From: an uncultured Aeromonas sp.
GTDB taxonomy: Bacteria; Pseudomonadota; Gammaproteobacteria; Enterobacterales; Aeromonadaceae
DNA length: 64,000 nucleotides
Assembly: GCA_945957575.1 (NCBI GenBank)
Contig: CAMFLW010000003.1
Span: forward strand, 1 to 64,000
Direction of reading: 5' to 3'
Shown: positions 9,613-18,500 of the stretch, in pieces
How positions within the stretch are numbered: the first letter of the stretch is position 1
How the letters are laid out: every line of letters begins with the position of its first letter
The notes under the pieces: model-generated
What the model was told of the DNA's origin: nothing
Database searches by the model: none
The model's input: only the letters and a program-made list of their open reading frames with translations
Position numbers and translations under genes: made by a program

Positions 9613-11463
9613 TCACTGGTTGCGATAGAAGCGGTTCAGCTCGTTCATCACCTGGATCATTGCACCCATATCGGGGGTTCCGTGCTTGATCGGGCGATAG
9701 CTGTTGCGCTCCAGCAGTTCGAAGTCACCCTGCTTGTTAAAGTGGGTGATGGTGTCGCCCTCATAGATGGCAAAGTCGTTCTGATCCCCGGCCAGCAGCC
9801 AGTTGCGCGGGCTGGTATCAAACAGCGAGCGGCCAATGCTGTAATCGCGCGTCGGATTGCGCACTCCCAGCATCCCCTGCATCAGGGTCGGCACCAGATC
9901 GAAATGGCTGCTCGGTTGTTCCCGAACGTCACTGCCGTGCCCCGGCCAGGCCAGCACCAGCGGCACCTGCACCTGATAGGGTGAGTAGTTGCTGCCTGCG
10001 CCCCAGCTGTTGCTGCGGGTGTCGTTGAACTCCTGGCCGTGGTTGGCGGTGATCACGACGATGGTGTTGCTGTCCATTCCCTGCGACTGCAAGCTGGTCA
10101 GCATCTGCTCAAGCAGTTGGTCGATATAGAAGACCGAGTTCTTGTAGCGGTTCCCCAGCTTTTGTAGGTTCTCCGCCCGATAGGCGGTCGCCGGATTGAA
10201 GCTGGCAAGCTCCGGTTGGAATGGCCCCTTCATGGTGGCAGGTAACCGATAGTCGCCAGGACTCGAGAGATAGACCAGCGAGAACCAGGGACGCTCCGGT
10301 GTGCGCTTGCCGAGCCACTGCTGCCAGTCGGTCAGCAGTTTGCCATCGTCACTCTGCTCGGAGACAAACACCTGTTTGCGCAGGCCGGATAGGATGCTCT
10401 TGCGATACTTCTGGGCATCTTCCATCGCGCCGAACAGCCCGAACTGGTAATCCTGACGCAGCATCTCGTCGAATAGCACCGGGGGGCGCTTATCGCTGCT
10501 GATGTCCTTGTAGTAGTGGCCGGGCAACCCGTAGAAGAGGCTGAACATGCCCATCAGATCGTCGTTGCCGCCACTCAAGTGATTGCGAAACGTCAGGTGC
10601 TGATCCGCATAGCGCTGCAGATTGGGCATGTTGATGTTGTTGAGCATGTCAAAACGCAGGGAGTCGACCACCACAATCAGCAAATTGCTGTGGGTCATGG
10701 GTGCATTGACGTTGAGCGGGCGCAGCGGGTAGTGCATCCGGCTGTCGCTGTTATCACCCTGGGAGGCCGCCTGCTTCTCGTACTGATCCAGGTCCAGCCA
10801 GCCATGTTTGGCCAGGAAGGAGCGGGCCGTCATGGGGTAGGAGAGGGGGAAGTTGGCTCTCTGCATGGTGATGGGCTGATAGAGGGTCGCATCCGCCCAG
10901 CTGTTGACCACATGGGTCAGAATAAAGCAGATCAGCAGGGACAGCCCCACCTGATTGCCGTACTGGCGGCGCTTGCGCTTGTTGATCTTGCGCCAGACAT
11001 AGGCCGACAGCAGCAGTTGCAGCAGGAAGATGGTCGGCACGGCGACGAAGATGATGCTCCAGATTGAGCCCTCCTCGGTCTGGGCCTGATCCAGCAGCAA
11101 CTGCCATACCTGACTGTTGAGGTGGAACTTGAACAGCCGGAATACCTGGGTGTCGATCAGCAGCAACACCAGCGCCAGGGTGGCGATGATGGCCGAGATG
11201 AACCGTAACGACTTCTCTTTCGGCAGCACGAAGCTGAGCGGGAAGATCGTCAACAGGTAGGTGACAAAACTCAGGAACGAGAAGTGGCCAATCCAGCTTA
11301 CAACGAGATAGATCACGCCAAGCGTGGTCGATGGCCAACTGATGGCACCCAGATAACGGGTGGCAATCAGCATGGCCAGAATAATGTTGAAGAAGGAGAA
11401 CCAATGCCCCCAGGTGATCAGGCGAGAGACATTATCACGATAGGGGTTACCGGTTTCGACCAT
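9613..11463 (-). CDS. yejM: Inner-membrane sulfatase-family protein YejM/PbgA (LPS synthesis regulator)
   Basis: This 616-residue protein has five N-terminal transmembrane helices (DUF3413 part, starting near RLITWGHWFSFFNIILAMLI) and a periplasmic sulfatase-like domain from about residue 250 (LLIVVVDSLRFDMLNN). The segment PITMQRANFPLSYPMTARSFLAKHG is shared almost word for word with E. coli YejM. In E. coli YejM (PbgA/LapC) senses periplasmic lipopolysaccharide and controls LpxC turnover through LapB. It is downstream of yejL on the same strand, and yejK is divergent, the same neighbourhood as in enterobacteria. Confidence 0.93.
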   Translation of the reverse strand: MVETGNPYRDNVSRLITWGHWFSFFNIILAMLIATRYLGAISWPSTTLGVIYLVVSWIGHFSFLSFVTYLLTIFPLSFVLPKEKSLRFISAIIATLALVLLLIDTQVFRLFKFHLNSQVWQLLLDQAQTEEGSIWSIIFVAVPTIFLLQLLLSAYVWRKINKRKRRQYGNQVGLSLLICFILTHVVNSWADATLYQPITMQRANFPLSYPMTARSFLAKHGWLDLDQYEKQAASQGDNSDSRMHYPLRPLNVNAPMTHSNLLIVVVDSLRFDMLNNINMPNLQRYADQHLTFRNHLSGGNDDLMGMFSLFYGLPGHYYKDISSDKRPPVLFDEMLRQDYQFGLFGAMEDAQKYRKSILSGLRKQVFVSEQSDDGKLLTDWQQWLGKRTPERPWFSLVYLSSPGDYRLPATMKGPFQPELASFNPATAYRAENLQKLGNRYKNSVFYIDQLLEQMLTSLQSQGMDSNTIVVITANHGQEFNDTRSNSWGAGSNYSPYQVQVPLVLAWPGHGSDVREQPSSHFDLVPTLMQGMLGVRNPTRDYSIGRSLFDTSPRNWLLAGDQNDFAIYEGDTITHFNKQGDFELLERNSYRPIKHGTPDMGAMIQVMNELNRFYRNQ

Positions 11464-11510
11464 AGTGATCCATCTGCGTTGAGAAACGTCAAATCAACAG
11501 AGTCGGGGAC

Positions 11511-11738
11511 TCAGTGTGCGTCGTGGCGATTATCGACCGATGCGGTCAGGGCCTGGACAAACTTTTCAGTGATGGCCTGGCGCTGGGCCGGTGCCATACC
11601 GTTGATGATATTGGTGGTCAGATTGCCAAGCACCATAAGGCTGAGATCTACCGGCGCTTTATGTTTTTCCAGCGCGGTGATCAGGTCGTTCATCAGGGCG
11701 TCAAACTGCTCGTTATTGTACTTTGATACGATGGGCAT
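11511..11738 (-). CDS. yejL: UPF0352 family protein YejL
   Basis: A 75-residue protein of unknown function. The core [20 protein letters not shown] followed by AQRQAI is the family signature. I chose ATG 11738 ([12 protein letters not shown]) because it gives the usual family length of 75; the frame continues upstream to a TTG at 11762, which would add eight residues. It precedes yejM by 47 nt on the same strand and is divergent from yejK. Confidence 0.9.
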   Translation of the reverse strand: MPIVSKYNNEQFDALMNDLITALEKHKAPVDLSLMVLGNLTTNIINGMAPAQRQAITEKFVQALTASVDNRHDAH

Positions 11739-11811
11739 AATCTTCAGTTCATCTCGGTTCAAAGCGCCTTATAATACTTCACCCTTTCGGCTAACACTAT
11801 GGCTTTGTGAC

Positions 11812-12873
11812 ATGAGTCTCGATATCGACAAGATCATTCTTCACTCCCTGCGCCAGGGCGGCGATGGTCAACCCCACGCCGATACCCGCAGCCAGACCCT
11901 GCCCCCTGATGAGGCGGTACAGGGACTGATGGCGGAACTGCATCGGATCTACAATGGCAAGGGCGGCAAGGGCTTTGGCTTCTTTGCCGATCCCGAGGCC
12001 GCCGTCGCCGAGCTGGCCGACGGCATCGATGCTCCCAAGCAGCCCTCTCCCGCGTTTCGCATCGCCCTCGAACAGCTGCTCGGCGAGCAGAGCGAATTCG
12101 TGCCTTTCTCGGTCAATGTGACCCAGATGCTGGTCAAACAGCTGGTGGAGCACGCCCTCGATGAGCAGGGGGTATTGCTGATTGCCAAATACAACTATGT
12201 CGGTGTCGATTATCTGATGATCGCTCTGCTGGAGGGCAAGGAGAGCGTCACGGTCAGTGAAGCGCTGGAGTTGCGCCATATCCAGTATCTGGATATTGGC
12301 AAACTCAATCTGGTGGCCCGCATCGATTTGACCGAATGGAAAACCCAACCCGAGTCACGCCGTTATATTACCTTCAGCAAGGGACGTATTGGCCGCAAGC
12401 TGGGCGACTTCTTTATGGATCTGCTGGGTGCCAGCGAAGGAATGGATGCCAAAATCCAGAATAAAGGGCTGCTGCAGGCGGTTGAAGATTATTGCGAGAG
12501 TCGCCAGCTCGAACCGGCAGAGCGCAATGACTATAAAAAGCAGGTCTTCAAATATTGCACCGAGCAGGCGAGTGCCGGTGAAGAGATCGAGATCAAGGAG
12601 TTGTCCGCGGAACTCTCCGCAAAAGATGCCGGCGAGGGTGACCTCGATTTTTACAGCTTTATCGGTCAGGAGTATGACCTGGAAGATCGCTTCCCGGCGG
12701 ATCGCTCTACCCTGCGCGGGCTGACCAAGTTTGTTGGCTCCGGCGGCGGCCTGACCCTGAGCTTTGAGCAGAAGCTGTTGAACAGCCGGATCTTTTACGA
12801 CCCCCAGACTGACACCTTGACCATCAAGGGGGTGCCGCCAAATCTCAAGGATCAGCTGCTACGCCAGTCGTAG
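11812..12873 (+). CDS. yejK: Nucleoid-associated protein YejK (NdpA)
   Basis: This 353-residue protein matches the nucleoid-associated protein family throughout, for example VARIDLTEWKTQPESRRYI, GRIGRKLGDFFMDLLGASEG and FPADRSTLRGLTKF. The open frame runs far upstream, but that part is antisense to yejL/yejM; ATG 11812 (MSLDIDKIILHSL) is the family start. The gene is somewhat longer than the roughly 335 residues of the E. coli protein. Exact role is unknown beyond nucleoid association. It ends at a strong terminator. Confidence 0.94.
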   Translation: MSLDIDKIILHSLRQGGDGQPHADTRSQTLPPDEAVQGLMAELHRIYNGKGGKGFGFFADPEAAVAELADGIDAPKQPSPAFRIALEQLLGEQSEFVPFSVNVTQMLVKQLVEHALDEQGVLLIAKYNYVGVDYLMIALLEGKESVTVSEALELRHIQYLDIGKLNLVARIDLTEWKTQPESRRYITFSKGRIGRKLGDFFMDLLGASEGMDAKIQNKGLLQAVEDYCESRQLEPAERNDYKKQVFKYCTEQASAGEEIEIKELSAELSAKDAGEGDLDFYSFIGQEYDLEDRFPADRSTLRGLTKFVGSGGGLTLSFEQKLLNSRIFYDPQTDTLTIKGVPPNLKDQLLRQS

Positions 12874-12910
12874 TAATGCTCCCGAGTGTGATCTGGTCGT
12901 CATTTCTGGC

Positions 12911-12948
12911 AAAAAGAGACTCCGCCCCGGCGGGGTCTCTTTTTTTAT
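12911..12948 (+). terminator. Intrinsic terminator after yejK
   Basis: AAAAAGAGAC-TCCGCC pairs with GGCGGG-GTCTCTTTTT around a short loop, with seven T residues. The flanking A run means it may also work on the minus strand. Confidence 0.9.
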
Positions 12949-13013
12949 CGCGCCTGGGCAGACCTCGAAACTGGTGCGGTACTTTGTTAACAAATCAAAC
13001 AAAATAAACCACC

Positions 13014-13066
13014 TGAAAGGGTTTTCATTGAGGTGAAAACCCTTTCATTCGTGAAATTTTATTTCA
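13014..13066. promoter_or_regulatory. Array of three TGAAA/TTTCA palindromes upstream of malE
   Basis: Three consecutive units lie at 13014-13027, 13034-13047 and 13052-13066, each TGAAA...TTTCA. The first two are exact reverse complements, so together they also make a 14-bp stem. Half-sites recur about every 9-10 bp, one helical turn. They lie 216-268 bp before the malE start. This looks like a multi-site operator; the regulator is not known. Two further inverted repeats follow (GGAATTA/TAATTCC near 13096-13126 and GAAAA/TTTTC near 13136-13147). Confidence 0.5.
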
Positions 13067-13203
13067 TTTTGGTAATTATTATTCTGTGGTTGTCTGGAAT
13101 TAAGCCGATAATTGGCCGTAATTCCCTGAAATAAGAAAATGTTTTCAAAACTTTCTGGAAGGAAATACGTAATTGCATTTCAAAAATGCGAGTTGCGTCA
13201 TGT

Positions 13204-13231
13204 GAGCCGTTTGCCGCTTGGGATAATATTC
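13204..13231 (+). promoter_or_regulatory. Possible malE promoter core
   Basis: GATAATAT near 13220-13227 is the best -10-like element before malE. I found no clear MalT box (GGGGA[T/G]GAGG) and no good -35, so this is a guess from position. Confidence 0.3.
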
Positions 13232-13281
13232 ATCTCGCACACAATGCTCTTACAGCGCGGAACTAAAACAAGGAAAGGCTC

Positions 13282-14463
13282 ATGAAAAAGAAATTGCTGT
13301 CATCCCTGATCGGTCTGGCCACTCTTGGCGTCGCTTGCTCTGCTACTGCTGCCATCGATGAAGGCCAGCTGACCATCTGGATCAACGGTGACAAGGGATA
13401 CAACGGCCTGGCTGAAGTGGGTAAGAAGTTTGAAGCAGAAACCGGCATCAAGGTGACTGTGGCTCACCCGGATCAGGTTGAAGTGAAATTCCAGCAAGCC
13501 GCTGCCACTGGCAACGGCCCGGACATCTTCTTCTGGGCTCACGACCGTTATGGTGAGTGGGTCAAAGCCGGTCTGCTGGTTCCGGTAACGCCGAACGCTG
13601 CCACCAAAGGCAAATTTGAACAGCTGGCATGGGATGCTATGACTGTTGATGGCAAAACCTATGGCTACCCAGTTGCCATGGAGGCGGTCAGCCTGATCTA
13701 TAACAAAGACATGCTGCCCGAGCCGCCGAAAACCTTCGAAGAGATCGCCAAGATTGACGAGACTCTGAAGAAAAACGGCAAGCGCGCCATCATGTGGGCT
13801 TATGACACCCCGTACTTCAGCTATCCGCTGGTGGCTGCCAACGGTGGTTACGCCTTCAAGAAAACCGCGACCGGTTATGACGTCAAAGATACCGGCGTGA
13901 ACAACGCAGGTGCCAAGATGGGCGTGGGCTACATCTCCGAGATGATCAAGTCCGGTCACCTGGAAAAAGGTATCGACTACGGTGTGATGGACGCCAAGTT
14001 CAACAAGGGCGAAGTGGCCATGATGATCAACGGTCCCTGGGCCTGGAGCAACCTGGACAAGAGCGGCATCAAGTACGGCGTAGCGCCGCTGCCGACCCTG
14101 AACGGCAAGCCGGCCAAAGCCTTCGTTGGCGTACTGGGTGCCACCATCAACGCCGCCAGCCCGAACAAGGATCTGGCTATCGAGTTCCTGGAAAACTACC
14201 TGCTGACCGATGCCGGTCTGGCGCCGGTTAACGCCGACAAGCCGCTGGGTGCCGTTGCGCTGAAATCCTTCCAGAAAACTCTGGAGTCCGATCCGCACAT
14301 CAAGGCCACCATGCAAAACGCCCAAGCTGGCGAACCGATGCCATCCGTGCCCGAGATGAGCCGTTTCTGGTCTTCCTTCGAAACTGCCCTCAAGAACGTG
14401 ACCTCCGGTCGTCAGGGTGTTGACGAAGCACTGGATACCGCTGCCAAGCGTATCGTTCAGTAA
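13282..14463 (+). CDS. malE: Maltose/maltodextrin-binding periplasmic protein
   Basis: This 393-residue protein has a signal peptide of about 23 residues ([21 protein letters not shown]). The mature part follows the MalE pattern: [63 protein letters not shown] and NGPWAWSNL. It binds maltose and maltodextrins in the periplasm and hands them to MalFGK2. The start has AGGAAAGG ahead of it. A hairpin follows, then malF, malG and malK on the same strand. In E. coli malEFG and malK are divergent; here all four are collinear. Confidence 0.97.
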   Translation: MKKKLLSSLIGLATLGVACSATAAIDEGQLTIWINGDKGYNGLAEVGKKFEAETGIKVTVAHPDQVEVKFQQAAATGNGPDIFFWAHDRYGEWVKAGLLVPVTPNAATKGKFEQLAWDAMTVDGKTYGYPVAMEAVSLIYNKDMLPEPPKTFEEIAKIDETLKKNGKRAIMWAYDTPYFSYPLVAANGGYAFKKTATGYDVKDTGVNNAGAKMGVGYISEMIKSGHLEKGIDYGVMDAKFNKGEVAMMINGPWAWSNLDKSGIKYGVAPLPTLNGKPAKAFVGVLGATINAASPNKDLAIEFLENYLLTDAGLAPVNADKPLGAVALKSFQKTLESDPHIKATMQNAQAGEPMPSVPEMSRFWSSFETALKNVTSGRQGVDEALDTAAKRIVQ

Positions 14464-14476
14464 GCACGCACTACCC

Positions 14477-14497
14477 GGGAGGCCGTCATGGCCTCCC
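14477..14497 (+). terminator. Intercistronic hairpin between malE and malF
   Basis: GGGAGGCC-GTCAT-GGCCTCCC without a T run. A hairpin here probably protects the malE message from 3' decay or causes partial termination, giving more MalE than MalF, as the repeat between malE and malF does in E. coli. Confidence 0.6.
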
Positions 14498-14538
14498 ACT
14501 CTCTCAAATCTCTCTTGGCGTTATAAAGGTTAATTGGC

Positions 14539-16191
14539 ATGGAAGTAGTACCTTCTGTTGAGTCCTATGCCGGTCCGAAGGATAAGCACACCTGGCTTAA
14601 GTGGACCATAGCGGCCCTGGTTGCCATCCTCAACGGCTACGCAGCCGTGATGATGTACGCCAGTGGCGAGTGGGTATTCGCGCTGCTGGATCTGGTGGTG
14701 GTTTCCGTCGGTCTGTATGTCTTCATGAATAAGAAGACCTATGCCCATCGCTACATTTTTCCGGGTGTTGCGGGCATGGTTGTGTTTATCATCTTCCCTC
14801 TTGCCTACACGATTGGCATCGCCTTCACCAACTATTCGGGGGCCAACTTGCTCTCCGTGGAGCAGGCGCGGGACTACCACCTGAAGAAAAGCTACAAGGT
14901 GGCGGGCGGTGAATTCGATTTTACCCTGCTGGGTGGCGACAACGGCCAGTTCCAGCTGCTGCTGACACAGGATGATCACGCCTTTATCAGCCAGCCTGTT
15001 TCCCTGATGACCAACAAGGCCCGTGAGCTGGCGTCCCGCGAGGGCCGGGTGCAGAGCACCCAGCAAGTGGTCGAGCTGCAGCCCGTGACTGGCGACGTCG
15101 CCAGCAAGGCCGCACCGATCCGCGCCATTGTTGAGCATCGTACTCACCTGAGTGACCTTGATCTGGTGCTGCCGGATAGCGGTACCCACCTGACCCTGAG
15201 CAGTCTGCGCAAGTTTGCCGCCCAGAAGCAGCACTACACCCGCCTGATGGATGGTGCCGTGCTCAAGTCCGGGGTGGTGATCAAAGACAGCAACCTGCTG
15301 CGTGATACCCAGAATGGCGAGCTAATGCTGCCCAACGGCGACACCGGTTTCTATCAGTACATCGACGAACAGGGTCAGTTTGTTGGCAAGGGCATTGCTC
15401 CGGGCTTTGTGGTGAGCGTGGGCTGGAAGAACTTCGCCCGCATCGTGACTGACCCGGGTATTCAGGCGCCGTTCCTGCAGATCTTCGTCTGGACCGTGAT
15501 CTTCTCCGCCTGTTCCGTGGCGTTTACCTTGGCCATCGGTATGGTGCTGGCCTGCTTGGTGCAGTGGGAGTCTCTCAAGGGACGCGGTTTCTATCGGGTC
15601 ATGCTGATCCTGCCCTATGCCATCCCGGCGTTTATCTCCATCCTGGTGTTCAAGGGGTTGTTCAACCAGAACTTCGGTGAGATCAACATGTTCCTGGAAG
15701 CGGCCTTTGGCATCAAGCCGGACTGGTATACCAATCCCATGCTGGCCAAGGTGATGATTCTTATTGTCAACACCTGGCTAGGCTACCCCTACATGATGAT
15801 CCTCTGCATGGGCCTGCTCAAAGCCATTCCGGAAGATCTCTATGAAGCGTCCGCCATGGACGGTGCCGGTCCGGTGCAGAACTTCTTCAAGATCACCGTG
15901 CCGCTGCTGATGAAGCCGCTGACCCCGCTGTTGATTGCCTCGTTCGCCTTCAACTTCAACAACTTCGTACTTATCCAGTTGTTGACCAACGGTGCTCCGG
16001 ACATCATCGGCGCCAGCACTCCGGCCGGTACCACCGACCTGCTGGTGAGTTATACCTACCGGATTGCGTTCCAGGGATCGGGTGGTCAGGACTACGGTCT
16101 GGCCAGTGCCATCGCCACCGCCATCTTCCTCATCGTAGGTGCGCTGGCGCTGCTCAACCTGAAATTGTCCAAAGCCGACAAGCAGCTGTAA
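14539..16191 (+). CDS. malF: Maltose ABC transporter permease MalF
   Basis: This 550-residue inner-membrane protein has three N-terminal helices, a large periplasmic P2 loop (about residues 95-290) that contacts MalE, and the transport core in the C-terminal half. The EAA motif that docks on MalK is EDLYEASAMDGAGPVQNFFKIT near residue 435. It pairs with MalG to form the channel. The start is preceded by AAAGGTTAATTGGC. malG follows 12 nt after its stop. Confidence 0.96.
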   Translation: MEVVPSVESYAGPKDKHTWLKWTIAALVAILNGYAAVMMYASGEWVFALLDLVVVSVGLYVFMNKKTYAHRYIFPGVAGMVVFIIFPLAYTIGIAFTNYSGANLLSVEQARDYHLKKSYKVAGGEFDFTLLGGDNGQFQLLLTQDDHAFISQPVSLMTNKARELASREGRVQSTQQVVELQPVTGDVASKAAPIRAIVEHRTHLSDLDLVLPDSGTHLTLSSLRKFAAQKQHYTRLMDGAVLKSGVVIKDSNLLRDTQNGELMLPNGDTGFYQYIDEQGQFVGKGIAPGFVVSVGWKNFARIVTDPGIQAPFLQIFVWTVIFSACSVAFTLAIGMVLACLVQWESLKGRGFYRVMLILPYAIPAFISILVFKGLFNQNFGEINMFLEAAFGIKPDWYTNPMLAKVMILIVNTWLGYPYMMILCMGLLKAIPEDLYEASAMDGAGPVQNFFKITVPLLMKPLTPLLIASFAFNFNNFVLIQLLTNGAPDIIGASTPAGTTDLLVSYTYRIAFQGSGGQDYGLASAIATAIFLIVGALALLNLKLSKADKQL

Positions 16192-16203
16192 GGAGGCTTC
16201 AAC

Positions 16204-17094
16204 ATGGCAATCGTACAACCCAAATCAGTCAAATACCGGGTGTGGGCAACCCACCTGGTCATGTGGGGCTTCCTGGCGCTGATCATCTTCCCGTTGATCA
16301 TGGTTATCGCCATCTCGTTCCGTAACGGTAACTTCGCGGTAGGGGAGATCATCCCCTCCAATCCGACTCTGGATCACTGGAAACTGGCGCTGGGCATGTC
16401 CATCACCAACGCCGACGGCAGCATCACCCCGCCGCCGTTCCCGGTGCTGACCTGGTTGTGGAACTCCATCAAGATCGCTGGCATCACTGCCCTGATGATC
16501 GTGACGCTCTCCACCACCTGTGCCTACGCCTTTGCCCGCCTGCGTTTTCGTGGCAAGTCCACCATCCTGCAGGGCATGCTGATTTTCCAGATGTTCCCGG
16601 CTGTGCTGGCACTGGTGGCCATCTACGCACTCTTTAACAAGATTGGTGACTACATCCCGTGGCTGGGTCTCAACACCCACGGTGGCCTGATCCTGGCCTA
16701 CATGGGGGGTATTGCCCTCCACGTCTGGACCATCAAGGGCTACTTCGAGACCATCGACTCCTCTCTGGAGGAGGCAGCGGCCATCGACGGTGCCACTCCG
16801 TGGCAGGCATTCCGCCTGATCCTGTTGCCCCTGTCGGTTCCCATCCTGGCGGTGGTGTTCATTCTGGCCTTTATCGGTTCCATTACCGAGGTGCCCATGG
16901 CCTCCATCCTGCTGCAGGATGTGAACAATCTGACCCTGGCGGTCGGAGCCCAGCAGTACCTCTATCCGCAGAACTACCTGTGGGGTGACTTTGCCGCAGC
17001 CGCCGTGCTCTCCGGCTTCCCCATCACAGTGGTGTTCCTGCTGGCACAGCGCTGGTTGGTGGGCGGTCTCACTGCCGGCGGCGTGAAAGGTTAA
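16204..17094 (+). CDS. malG: Maltose ABC transporter permease MalG
   Basis: This 296-residue inner-membrane permease has six predicted helices and the EAA loop [21 protein letters not shown] near residue 185. The C-terminus [15 protein letters not shown] is the conserved tail that inserts between the MalK subunits. AAGGAGG lies 9 nt before the start. About 50 nt downstream the last 45 nt of the gene occur again as an untranslated copy (17144-17188). Confidence 0.97.
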   Translation: MAIVQPKSVKYRVWATHLVMWGFLALIIFPLIMVIAISFRNGNFAVGEIIPSNPTLDHWKLALGMSITNADGSITPPPFPVLTWLWNSIKIAGITALMIVTLSTTCAYAFARLRFRGKSTILQGMLIFQMFPAVLALVAIYALFNKIGDYIPWLGLNTHGGLILAYMGGIALHVWTIKGYFETIDSSLEEAAAIDGATPWQAFRLILLPLSVPILAVVFILAFIGSITEVPMASILLQDVNNLTLAVGAQQYLYPQNYLWGDFAAAAVLSGFPITVVFLLAQRWLVGGLTAGGVKG

Positions 17095-17117
17095 GTGGCG
17101 CTACGCTGCCTGCACCA

Positions 17118-17188
17118 AGGTGCTCCTGCTGGTCTATCTCAGGGCTGGTTGGTTGGCGGTCTCACTGCCGGTGGCGTGAAAGGTTAAG
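17118..17188 (+). repeat. Decayed tandem copy of the malG 3' end
   Basis: Bases 17144-17188 repeat 17051-17095 (the last 45 nt of malG including the stop) with 2 mismatches. Weaker similarity continues upstream: GTGCTCCTGCTGG at 17120-17132 against GTGTTCCTGCTGG in malG. The copy is not in frame with any start. Both mismatches are silent relative to the malG reading. Confidence 0.85.
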
Positions 17189-17197
17189 TTTATGGCC

Positions 17198-17215
17198 GGG
17201 GGAGCTGGCTCCCCC
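17198..17215 (+). terminator. Intercistronic hairpin between malG and malK
   Basis: GGGGGAG-CTGG-CTCCCCC without a T run, 40 nt before malK. Likely an mRNA stability or partial termination element. Confidence 0.5.
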
Positions 17216-17255
17216 CGCTATCACGATTTGCAAAGATTCAAGAGCGGAGCTCGAC

Positions 17256-18392
17256 ATGGCTGAAGTAGTACTCAACAACGTTCGCAAAAATTACGACCCG
17301 GCTGTTCACAAGGACACCCTGCGCAATATCAACCTCTCCATCAAGGAGGGCGAGTTCATCGTCTTCGTCGGCCCGTCCGGCTGCGGCAAATCCACTTTGC
17401 TGCGGATGATCGCGGGTCTGGAAGACATCACCAGCGGTGAGCTGACCATCGGCGGTCGCTACATGAACGACGTGCCGCCGGTAGAGCGCAACGTCGGCAT
17501 GGTGTTCCAGTCCTACGCCCTCTATCCGCACATGAACATCTACGAGAACATGGCCTTCGGTCTGAAGCTCAAGAAGATGGACAAGGAGAACATCCACAAG
17601 CGGGTGATGCGCGCCGCTGAAATTCTGGGTCTGGAGCCGCTGCTGGAGCGCAAGCCCAAGGCACTCTCGGGCGGTCAACGCCAGCGGGTTGCCATCGGTC
17701 GCTCCATCGTGCAGCAGCCGCAGGTGTTCCTGTTTGACGAGCCGCTCTCCAACCTCGACGCCGCGTTGCGGGTCAAGATGCGGATCGAGATCGCCAAGCT
17801 GCACAAGGAGCTCAACTCCACCATCATCTACGTGACCCACGATCAGGTGGAAGCGATGACCCTGGCCGACAAGATCGTGGTGCTGAGTCCGCTCAAGGCC
17901 GATGCCGCCAGCAACCTGGAGCAGTTCGGTTCACCGCTGGATCTCTACCACAACCCGGACAACAAGTTCGTGGCGGGCTTTATCGGTTCGCCCAAGATGA
18001 ACTTCCTGGCCGCCGAGCTGATGGAGATTGGCGAGCAGGAGTGCGTGGTCAAGCTCTCTACCGGCGACAGCGTGCGGGTGCGGGTCGATGCCCGTCGTGG
18101 CGCGGTGGGTGACAAGGTTGAGCTGGGTATCCGCCCGGAGCATCTGGTGCCGCTGAGCCATGCTCATGCCGACAGCAAGCTGAGCGGCGTGGTGCAGGTT
18201 GCCGAGCATTTGGGCGCCGAATCGTTCGTCTATATGGATGTGGATGGTCACGACTTTACCGTCAAGACCACCTCCGATGTGGATGTGGCGACCGGTCAGA
18301 GTTACAGCGTGGGTATTCCGGCCGAAGCCTGCTATCTGTTCGATGCCAAGGAGCAGGCGTTCCCCCGTACCGCCAAGTACATCCGTACCTGA
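17256..18392 (+). CDS. malK: Maltose ABC transporter ATP-binding protein MalK
   Basis: This 378-residue ATPase powers MalFG. The Walker A motif GPSGCGKST is at residues 39-47, the signature LSGGQRQRVAIGRS near 138 and the Walker B VFLFDEPLSNLD near 155, with the switch histidine in IIYVTHDQVEAM. The C-terminal 140 residues form the OB-fold regulatory domain, which in E. coli binds MalT and EIIA-Glc. It has AGAGCGGAGC before its start. It is the last gene of malEFGK and is followed by a terminator. Confidence 0.96.
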   Translation: MAEVVLNNVRKNYDPAVHKDTLRNINLSIKEGEFIVFVGPSGCGKSTLLRMIAGLEDITSGELTIGGRYMNDVPPVERNVGMVFQSYALYPHMNIYENMAFGLKLKKMDKENIHKRVMRAAEILGLEPLLERKPKALSGGQRQRVAIGRSIVQQPQVFLFDEPLSNLDAALRVKMRIEIAKLHKELNSTIIYVTHDQVEAMTLADKIVVLSPLKADAASNLEQFGSPLDLYHNPDNKFVAGFIGSPKMNFLAAELMEIGEQECVVKLSTGDSVRVRVDARRGAVGDKVELGIRPEHLVPLSHAHADSKLSGVVQVAEHLGAESFVYMDVDGHDFTVKTTSDVDVATGQSYSVGIPAEACYLFDAKEQAFPRTAKYIRT

Positions 18393-18434
18393 TCGCGGTT
18401 TGGTGCAAGTTTTCCGTATCTTCAATGCCTTTTT

Positions 18435-18460
18435 GCCGGTCTTGCGACCGGCTTTTTATT
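18435..18460 (+). terminator. Intrinsic terminator after malK
   Basis: GCCGGTC-TTGC-GACCGGC followed by TTTTTATT. A second hairpin (about 18461-18486, GCCTGCCG...CGGCAGGC) lies between it and the convergent ppk2 gene. Confidence 0.9.
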
Positions 18461-18500
18461 GCCTGCCGTTTGGCTAAACCGGCAGGCGCGGTAGCTGGGC

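Noticed and set aside
11284..11811. 176-codon upstream extension of yejK
   Set aside because: It would overlap yejL and the start of yejM on the other strand, and the family N-terminus begins at 11812.
12950..13281. MalT boxes upstream of malE
   Set aside because: I looked for GGGGA[T/G]GAGG on both strands and found no convincing match.
13282..13356. Possible lipoprotein signal in MalE (cysteine at residue 19)
   Set aside because: The residues before the cysteine (GVA) do not make a proper lipobox, and a normal signal peptidase site follows four residues later.
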